Notes under the pieces: generated by a model
The model's input: the letters and a program-made list of their open reading frames with translations, nothing else
Told to the model about the DNA's origin: nothing
Database searches by the model: none
Assembly (NCBI GenBank): GCA_025355305.1
Contig: JANXZW010000053.1
Coordinates: 1 to 39,172 of the forward strand
Length of the DNA: 39,172 bases
Direction: 5' to 3'
Source of the DNA: Actinomycetes bacterium
GTDB lineage: Bacteria > Actinomycetota > Actinomycetes > Nanopelagicales > Nanopelagicaceae
Shown here: positions 19,669-24,368 of the stretch, piece by piece
Position numbering within the stretch: position 1 is the stretch's first letter
Layout: each line of letters starts with the position of its first letter
Made by a program: the position numbers and the translations under genes

Positions 19669-19842
19669 GTGGCTATGACAGAACGCAACGCTGGCACATC
19701 AAGTGCCGAGCTTTGTGCTGCCGCTTCACACGCTACATCCGCCACACACACAACACACGCTCACGCCAGCGCCGCCAAGTTCTGGGCAACCAAGAATTTT
19801 GCAGCCTATGGACTGCGCGGGACCTGGAGTTCTACTCGGTAA
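19669..19842 (+). CDS. whiB7 upstream leader ORF (57 codons)
   Basis: A small ORF between uvrD2 and whiB7, starting GTG five bases after a perfect GAGGAGG. The peptide begins MAMTERNAG, has a His/Thr/Ala-rich middle (SHATSATHTTHAHAS) and ends KFWATKNFAAYGLRGTW followed by SSTR. The stop codon TAA lies in the loop of a small hairpin just before an intrinsic terminator. It resembles no protein I know. Its position fits a regulatory upstream ORF like those that sense translation stress ahead of whiB7/wblC in other actinobacteria. An overlapping ATG at 19667 would give only a three-codon peptide (MWL) with a three-base Shine-Dalgarno spacing, and an in-frame ATG at 19675 is a further alternative. 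Confidence 0.65.
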   Translation: MAMTERNAGTSSAELCAAASHATSATHTTHAHASAAKFWATKNFAAYGLRGTWSSTR

Positions 19843-19865
19843 ACCGAATAGACCCACCAGGGGCC
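19820..19865 (+). promoter_or_regulatory. Candidate antiterminator hairpin in whiB7 leader
   Basis: CCTGG (19823-19827), at the end of the leader ORF, can pair with CCAGG (19857-19861), and GG (19820-19821) with CC (19864-19865). A TCGG-TAAA-CCGA hairpin holding the stop codon nests inside. This pairing uses bases of the terminator's 5' arm, so the two structures exclude each other. A ribosome at the stop codon would block it; a ribosome stalled further upstream would allow it. Confidence 0.4.
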
Positions 19866-19900
19866 GCACATCCAACCGGATGAGCGGTCCTTTTTCTTTT
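19861..19900 (+). terminator. Intrinsic terminator/attenuator upstream of whiB7
   Basis: The stem pairs GGGCCGC with GCGGTCC (one G-U) and, past an A-A mismatch, CATCC with GGATG around an AACC loop. It is followed by TTTTTCTTTT. It lies after the leader ORF stop and about 70 bases before whiB7, so it should end most transcripts unless relieved. Confidence 0.8.
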
Positions 19901-19969
19901 ACCGGAGAGAAATCAAAGGCGAGACAGATACGAGATAGATACGAGAAGAAAAGGAAAGAGGTGAGGACG

Positions 19970-20353
19970 GTGGCTGTTCTCTTTAGTGAACTGTTGGTTC
20001 CTGGTTGGGCCGAGGGGGAGCGCATTGGTCTAGATGAAGTGACTGGCGATATTTCTCTGCCTTGTCACAGCGCAGATCCAGAGCTCTTCTTCGATGACGC
20101 TCCAGCACGCGTAGCCCTTGCAAAGTCGCTCTGCGGCGGTTGTGCGATGCGCACTGCCTGCTTAGAGGGTGCGCTCTCGCGAGAGGAGCCTTGTGGCGTT
20201 TGGGGTGGAGAATTATTTGTAGAAGGTCAGGTTGCATCTGTAAAGCGCAGCGTCGGCCGTCCGCGTCTTGCTCCAACAGCTGCTCCGCTGATAGCCGCTG
20301 AGATGGACGACGTTAGCGAGAGCAGCGAAGCCGATGAGGCTCTGGCCAGTTAG
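19970..20353 (+). CDS. whiB7: WhiB7/WblC-type redox transcription factor
   Basis: WhiB-family [4Fe-4S] transcriptional regulator. WhiB7 members bind the primary sigma factor and activate antibiotic-resistance genes. The 127 residues carry the four cluster cysteines at 32, 55, 58 and 64 (LCGGCAMRTAC) and GVWGGE at 76-81. Two oddities: the usual EPWGVWGG reads EPCGVWGG (extra Cys75), and the AT-hook core RGRP reads VGRP (residues 95-98). The start GTG 19970 follows GAGGTGAGG; GTG 19961 in frame is possible. Upstream reading is open but crosses the leader ORF and terminator, so a longer protein is unlikely. Leader architecture and position downstream of uvrD2 support the WhiB7 call. Confidence 0.85.
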   Translation: MAVLFSELLVPGWAEGERIGLDEVTGDISLPCHSADPELFFDDAPARVALAKSLCGGCAMRTACLEGALSREEPCGVWGGELFVEGQVASVKRSVGRPRLAPTAAPLIAAEMDDVSESSEADEALAS

Positions 20354-20363
20354 GAAGGCGACT

Positions 20364-21392
20364 TCATCGGCATCCACATTCTGGGTGGAAGTTCCAGTGG
20401 CGCACCTCCGCTCCTCGCATGGGATCGAGTAGGTCATACCAGTGCGAAGTAGCGATGAGTGCTGACTGCTCACTCCCAAAGTAGGCCCCGACAGCCAAGG
20501 TAATAAGCCCCGCCATATAAGAGACAGCCGCAGTCGGTGCCTCATTACGGGTAGATTCAGAAGTTACCCCGGACAAATTGTCGCGTTTAGTGAGGGAGAT
20601 GCAGCGCAGACATGGAGTTACACCCGGTAGCACAAGTGGCCCGATTTCAATCTCACGACCAATAATTTGATTGATATGTAAGTGAGGAGATCCCTCACTC
20701 ATCCACCGTTGGACATAATCCCACTCGACGGGGATAGTGGAAATAATGAGATCAGGAAAATTTTTAGCTGCTAATACTCCGCGGGATATTTGTGCGTTTC
20801 TGATTAACTCCTCTGTAAATTCGCCTCTCAACTTGCCAATATCTCCTGCTCGCACGAGTACCCCACAAATATCGTCACCAATAATCCGTGGTGGCAGCCC
20901 GGCACGGCTCACCAGGCGAGTGTTTGTAAAACCAGAGGCGCGCAAAGATGCGAGAAGGTGGCGGCCAATTCGATTTTCCCCCGAAATCAAGATCGTTACA
21001 TTTTCGCGTCCCTTAAATTCTTCCACCCCGCCATCGCGCACTCCGCCACGGTGGGCAAGGAGAGAGCGTTCAATCTCTCTGCGGCGGGTAGCCACTTTTG
21101 TACTTAGGTCTTGACTCTCAGGTTCGTTTGCTTCCTGCAGGAGATCTAAGAGCCCCTCGGCCGCCAGCATTTCGGCAAAGTTATAAAATTCATCTAGTGA
21201 GCAGTGGAGGAGTGCGCTGAGTTCGCGGGCGCTGTGCTTGCCATCCAGGGCTCGTGCGAGTTGTAGGTGAAGACCATCGGTTAAGAGCAGACCGTGAGTC
21301 GGCAGAGCGAGTAGGTACCCGCTTCCCGCAGGCGTGAGGCTAACCCCGCGTTTGAGTTGGGGGTAAATCTCCACGCCGCGATCAATGACCAT
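20364..21392 (-). CDS. ThiF/E1-like, TOMM cyclodehydratase-type protein (orphan)
   Basis: A 342-residue protein resembling the ThiF-like component of azole-peptide cyclodehydratases. The N-terminal ~85 residues look like a small winged-helix peptide-binding module (LARALDGKHSARELSALL). A Rossmann-type segment ILISGENRIGRHLL (134-147) and a ThiF-like body follow. Zinc-type cysteines are Cys261/Cys264 (PCLRC) and Cys339/Cys341 (PECGC). No YcaO partner, dehydrogenase or obvious precursor peptide is in the window, so its substrate is unknown. I recall similar proteins beside whiB7 in other actinobacteria (the Rv3196 position), which argues for a conserved non-bacteriocin role. CATCCT six bases before the ATG may be its -10. 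Confidence 0.65.
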   Translation of the reverse strand: MVIDRGVEIYPQLKRGVSLTPAGSGYLLALPTHGLLLTDGLHLQLARALDGKHSARELSALLHCSLDEFYNFAEMLAAEGLLDLLQEANEPESQDLSTKVATRRREIERSLLAHRGGVRDGGVEEFKGRENVTILISGENRIGRHLLASLRASGFTNTRLVSRAGLPPRIIGDDICGVLVRAGDIGKLRGEFTEELIRNAQISRGVLAAKNFPDLIISTIPVEWDYVQRWMSEGSPHLHINQIIGREIEIGPLVLPGVTPCLRCISLTKRDNLSGVTSESTRNEAPTAAVSYMAGLITLAVGAYFGSEQSALIATSHWYDLLDPMRGAEVRHWNFHPECGCR

Positions 21393-21448
21393 CTGCGAAG
21401 GATGGCGCGTTTTTCATGGATCAATTTTCGGCGGCTAAATTCTGGGGA

Positions 21449-21484
21449 TAAAAAAATCACCCTCACCGCAGGGTGAGGGTGATT
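21449..21484 (-). terminator. Strong intrinsic terminator after the DUF5679 gene
   Basis: A perfect 13-bp stem (AATCACCCTCACC with its complement, 21455-21484) with a four-base loop. On the minus strand it is followed by a run of T. It lies 38 bases after the DUF5679 stop codon and before the ThiF-like gene, so these two minus-strand genes are separate transcripts. Confidence 0.88.
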
Positions 21485-21522
21485 CCATCTAATGCGAGTA
21501 TCTAATCCTTAAGGTGAAGTGC

Positions 21523-21681
21523 TTAAGCCTTACCCAAGATGCGATTTACCTTAGTGCCACATACAGGGCAGATGCCTTGTGCCATCCGGCGACCAGACTC
21601 TGAAACCTTGACGTGACCTTCGAAGGCACGCTTCTCTTTGCACTTAACGCAGTAGGCCTCGCCTTTGTATTCCTCAGCCAT
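21523..21681 (-). CDS. DUF5679-type small zinc-ribbon protein
   Basis: A 52-residue basic protein, function unknown. Two CxxC pairs (Cys11/Cys14 in YCVKCKEKR; Cys38/Cys41 in ICPVCGTK) form a probable zinc ribbon. The spacing and the segment GRRMAQGICPVCGTK match small actinobacterial DUF5679 proteins as I remember them. The start is ATG 21681, six bases after AGGAGG, a strong site. A 13-bp-stem terminator follows, so it is a monocistronic, apparently well-expressed gene. Its upstream region carries three 11-base direct repeats. Binding to nucleic acid or ribosomes is plausible but not shown. Confidence 0.82.
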   Translation of the reverse strand: MAEEYKGEAYCVKCKEKRAFEGHVKVSESGRRMAQGICPVCGTKVNRILGKA

Positions 21682-21801
21682 GATGGCCCTCCTCTCGCCA
21701 CACGCTCAAAGCTTCGGGAGCCTCCCGGGAGCGAACGTGCGTACGAGAGCACGATACCCGCGTGTAGCGCGCAGTGGGCGAATTGACGCCCGCTTCTACC
21801 C

Positions 21802-21834
21802 AAAGATCGGAAAAAGATCAGATAAAGATCGGAG
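21802..21834. repeat. Three 11-bp direct repeats (AAAGATCNGA)
   Basis: AAAGATCGGA, AAAGATCAGA and AAAGATCGGA begin at 21802, 21813 and 21824, exactly 11 bases apart, so all lie on one helix face. They sit about 120-150 bases upstream of the DUF5679 start, between it and the YgjP-type gene's 3' end. The pattern suggests a binding site for a tandemly bound regulator. Confidence 0.6.
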
Positions 21835-21877
21835 CAGGGGGTAGGAGATGGGCGAAATGTCCGTTTTTAGCGGCTGA

Positions 21878-22543
21878 TTATGCAGAAGTGCCTATCTCGG
21901 GTGTGGCCGAAAGCCCCGCCTCAAATCCCTCGAGAAAGGCCTCTGCCCGCTCCTTATGGGGGTAGCGCTCCAGATAACGCTGGAAATCAGCTCCATGACC
22001 TGGGACCCGGAGATGGATGAGTTCGTGGAAGAGGACACAGCCAACAACATAGTCAGGCGCACCATTGAGGCGCAGCGAGATACGAATTGTTCCATCGCTC
22101 GTTGTGCATGAACCCCAGCGCTCGCGCATACTGCGCCATGCAATTGCGCTCGGCCGCTCGTGAAAATCTGGCAGGTATCGTTGGAGTAGGTCAGTTGCCA
22201 TCACTCCGAGCACTTCATCACTAGAGCGGAGTTTGGCCTCACGGCGCAGAACGATCTCGATCATCTCGGGAATAATCGCTAACTCATCCTTGCGGTTCAT
22301 CCGATCTGGAATATGTATTTCGATAACTCCATTTTGACGCAGCGCACTGATGCTCCGCTTGCGCCTGGTGCTGCGAATGACGCGAAACTCCGGGAGGTTA
22401 TCGGGAAGGGCTTTACTGCGCAGAAATTTCTGGCTCCCCTTGGGTTCGGGTTTTTTAGATTGAGTCGCTTTAGATTGAGTCGCCACGATCGGGAGGCTAT
22501 CTTCGAAGAGGGAGATCTGCAGAAAGTTTTCCACCGCTGGCAC
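21878..22543 (-). CDS. YgjP/WLM-type M48 family metallopeptidase
   Basis: A 221-residue putative zinc peptidase of the YgjP (DUF45) type. The zinc site is HELIH (His173, Glu174, His177), and the family segment WRSMRERWGSC lies at about 137-146. It has no signal peptide. The N-terminal ~45 residues are polar, with ATQSK twice in tandem from a 15-base duplication. The start is GTG 22543, seven bases after GGGGGA. The physiological substrate is unknown. The neighbours are other small housekeeping or unknown genes of the whiB7 locus. Confidence 0.85.
   Translation of the reverse strand: MPAVENFLQISLFEDSLPIVATQSKATQSKKPEPKGSQKFLRSKALPDNLPEFRVIRSTRRKRSISALRQNGVIEIHIPDRMNRKDELAIIPEMIEIVLRREAKLRSSDEVLGVMATDLLQRYLPDFHERPSAIAWRSMRERWGSCTTSDGTIRISLRLNGAPDYVVGCVLFHELIHLRVPGHGADFQRYLERYPHKERAEAFLEGFEAGLSATPEIGTSA
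22454..22483. repeat. 15-bp tandem duplication within the YgjP-type gene
   Basis: TTTAGATTGAGTCGC occurs twice back to back. In the gene it encodes the repeated ATQSK segment in the N-terminal linker and keeps the frame. Confidence 0.75.
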
Positions 22544-22578
22544 GAGTTATCCCCCACTTCTCCACAGATTTATCAACA
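22527..22578. other. Cluster of DnaA-box-like nonamers
   Basis: Compared with TTATCCACA: TTTTCCACC (22527, two mismatches), TTATCCCCC (22547, two), TTCTCCACA (22558, one) and TTATCAACA (22570, one), all in the same orientation within 52 bases. No exact box is present and no dnaA or dnaN gene is nearby. Confidence 0.3.
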
Positions 22579-22594
22579 ACTAGTTAGGAGAATT

Positions 22595-22633
22595 ATGGCG
22601 CTCCCTTTTGGAAATCGAGGCAAGTTGGCATAA
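22595..22633 (+). CDS. 12-codon small ORF with strong RBS
   Basis: ATG preceded by TTAGGAG and a four-base spacer, encoding MALPFGNRGKLA, then TAA. It lies on the opposite strand to its neighbours and ends 11 bases before a long hairpin with a T tract. Expression is unproven. The ribosome binding site and the terminator placed right behind it are the reasons to list it. Confidence 0.35.
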   Translation: MALPFGNRGKLA

Positions 22634-22644
22634 GTTTCATCCAA

Positions 22645-22730
22645 CCAAGTCCTCGGATAACCGTTTGATGTATGCAAGGGGAAGGCAGACATCAAATCGT
22701 GCGGCCGAGGATTTGGCTTTTTTATTTTTA
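22645..22730 (+). terminator. Three-tier hairpin with T tract (possible sRNA 3' end)
   Basis: The outer stem is 12 bp (22645-22656 with 22705-22716, one G-U). The middle stem is 9 bp (22663-22671 with 22689-22697, one G-U). The inner stem is TGC/GCA around a purine loop AAGGGGAAG. TTTTTTATTTTTA follows at 22718-22730. The T tract is on the plus strand only, although both flanking protein genes are on the minus strand. Confidence 0.7.
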
Positions 22731-22755
22731 TCTCTAAAAGTTAGTTCTGCAAGTT

Positions 22756-23946
22756 CTAGAAAAGCCCTGAGAGATCATCGGGGACCGTGGTGCTTGTTAA
22801 GAATGCAGCTGGGTCGCCAATCTCATCCGCTGTAGGTAGGAGAGATGGATCTTCCCAACGGTGATCGCGAATAGCAACGCCTCCATTTTCGGAGCCGCTG
22901 ATCATATAAATCTCACTCCAAAAATGTGAGCATTCACGTGTTAATCGCGGTGATATTTGTAAGCCAAGAAGCATGGCAAAGAGTTGCTGTGTAGGGGCGC
23001 TCTCAATCCGTGAGCGACGATAACTCTCTTGCAGCGCCGCGAGCGATGGCAGACGATCCCGCGCAGCGAGATATGCAACGTGATCGATCCATCCTTCAAT
23101 GAGTGCAAATGTCATCTCTAACTTCGCAAGAGCCGCTGCTTGGGCTGGGCTCTGCTCTGGTTGGAACATTCCTTGATTAATAGCCATCGTGATGGAATCT
23201 GGATTGTTGAGATCAAGCTCTCCAGAGTTCATCGCGCTCTCTGCTTGATTTTGAATGGCCGCAATATCAACGGTGATTCCCTTGCCGTACTCTGCAATTA
23301 GTTCACGGATGTAAGCGGAGAGCCACGGGGTGTGTGCAAAGAGGCGCTGCGCTGCAACTTCGCGTAAGGCTATGTAGATCGCGACCTCCTTCTCAGGAAT
23401 TTCTAACCCCTGGCTCCAGAGCGCGATGTTCTGCGGTATTAGATGGGCGCCAGATTTTTCGAAGAGCGGAATCGCGGCATCTTGTGAACCGGTGATTGAG
23501 ATTGCGAGAGAGCCAACCGATTGTCCAAGTTGAGTTGCAATGAGTTGGCCCATGAAGCCGCGCATAATCGGAAGAAAATTTGCTTCAGGACCCATCTCTA
23601 GCAGCACCTTCGAGAGCGCAGCAACCATGCCCTCTGCTAGTGGCTCCACCAGTTTCTGCCATCCACTGATTGATTGGTCAATCCATTCCTTGCGGGTCCA
23701 GGCGATGTCGGAATTAGTGAGCGTCGCTGGGAATTGGGTGCGCTCCTCGATCCAAGTGTTAGCAATATCAATTGCCTCTTGGGCCGTGCGTTGCTCGTCG
23801 CGGCCCACTGGGAGGTCGTTGTGCGCCTGAAGAAAGGTGCGCGCGGATTCACGCATCACGGTCAGTTGCAGTATCTGCGCATCGGAGCCACCAGTCGTTC
23901 CAGCGTTGAAGAAGCCCTCGCCCGGGAAGAACCCAAAACCGCTCAA
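22756..23946 (-). CDS. DUF2342 (zincin-like) family protein, degenerate active site
   Basis: A 396-residue actinobacterial protein of the DUF2342/TIGR03624 family, annotated elsewhere as a zinc-dependent metalloprotease and found near whiB7 and UPF0182 genes (the Rv3195 position). Where I expect a zincin HExxH motif the sequence is REVAA (195-199) followed by QRLFAHTPWL, so both zinc histidines appear replaced. The start TTG 23946 gives MSGFGFFPGEG, with GAAGG about 12 bases upstream. The Asn/Gly-rich N-terminus lacks a signal peptide. With the histidines missing, a non-catalytic role is possible. Confidence 0.78.
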   Translation of the reverse strand: MSGFGFFPGEGFFNAGTTGGSDAQILQLTVMRESARTFLQAHNDLPVGRDEQRTAQEAIDIANTWIEERTQFPATLTNSDIAWTRKEWIDQSISGWQKLVEPLAEGMVAALSKVLLEMGPEANFLPIMRGFMGQLIATQLGQSVGSLAISITGSQDAAIPLFEKSGAHLIPQNIALWSQGLEIPEKEVAIYIALREVAAQRLFAHTPWLSAYIRELIAEYGKGITVDIAAIQNQAESAMNSGELDLNNPDSITMAINQGMFQPEQSPAQAAALAKLEMTFALIEGWIDHVAYLAARDRLPSLAALQESYRRSRIESAPTQQLFAMLLGLQISPRLTRECSHFWSEIYMISGSENGGVAIRDHRWEDPSLLPTADEIGDPAAFLTSTTVPDDLSGLF

Positions 23947-24104
23947 AGTCGCCTGCCTTCTTAGTTTAAGTACCTTAAGAGCCTGAAAAGCTCACCTAGA
24001 AGAGTTGTCGTGAATATAACAACATCCCTTTCGAGAATCTTCCCGCTTTTGGGTCAGAAATACTCATTACCGCCGCAGAGGAGGCAAATTACATTTGGCT
24101 GGGT

Positions 24105-24110
24105 TAAAGT
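24105..24110 (+). promoter_or_regulatory. Candidate -10 element for the small membrane-protein gene
   Basis: TAAAGT followed by six bases and ATG 24117. A perfect AGGAGG at 24079-24084 is too far upstream (more than 30 bases) to serve this start. Confidence 0.5.
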
Positions 24111-24116
24111 GCTCTC

Positions 24117-24353
24117 ATGACCCAGGCATTTTCCAGATTTGCTGATGCCACGATCGCACCAACCACCACACACGCTACTTCTACCGCATTTGCAGCGCTT
24201 ATTTGGTGGGTTGTGCCGGTGGTATTGGTTTCTGGAGCTATTGGGTATGTGCTCTGGACCTCAAAATTTAAAGCCAAGTTCGATAACGAAACCAATCGTT
24301 CGGTTGAGAAGTTCAATCTATTCCAGAAGACCCTTCGGGAGCCCAATTCTTAG
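24117..24353 (+). CDS. Small single-helix membrane protein, unknown function
   Basis: A 78-residue protein I do not recognise. The first ~25 residues are Thr/Ala-rich, one hydrophobic helix follows (about 26-48, IWWVVPVVLVSGAIGYVLW), then a charged tail KFKAKFDNETNRSVEKFNLF that could be amphipathic and face the cytoplasm. It starts six bases after TAAAGT. It ends 15 bases before the UPF0182 gene, which has its own -10 hexamer, so the two may be expressed together or separately. In mycobacteria a PDZ-domain protease gene occupies this position. Confidence 0.7.
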   Translation: MTQAFSRFADATIAPTTTHATSTAFAALIWWVVPVVLVSGAIGYVLWTSKFKAKFDNETNRSVEKFNLFQKTLREPNS

Positions 24354-24356
24354 CAC

Positions 24357-24362
24357 TAGAGT
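24357..24362 (+). promoter_or_regulatory. Candidate -10 element for UPF0182 gene
   Basis: TAGAGT, then six bases, then ATG 24369. There is no Shine-Dalgarno sequence. Confidence 0.5.
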
Positions 24363-24368
24363 AATTCC

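Noticed and set aside
19703-20353. A 216-residue whiB7 product starting upstream at 19703
   Set aside because: That frame runs out of phase through the leader ORF and through the terminator hairpin, and its first ~85 residues are low-complexity; GTG 19970 with an adjacent purine-rich site fits WhiB7 length.
22527-22578. Chromosomal replication origin
   Set aside because: The DnaA-box-like cluster has no exact box, is within 52 bases, overlaps a gene start, and no dnaA, dnaN or similar origin-linked gene is nearby. Listed only as a weak cluster.
24079-24145. Small ORF behind AGGAGG at 24079 using TTG 24095
   Set aside because: A 16-codon frame with a ten-base spacing and a TTG start, overlapping the 24117 gene; too weak to annotate.
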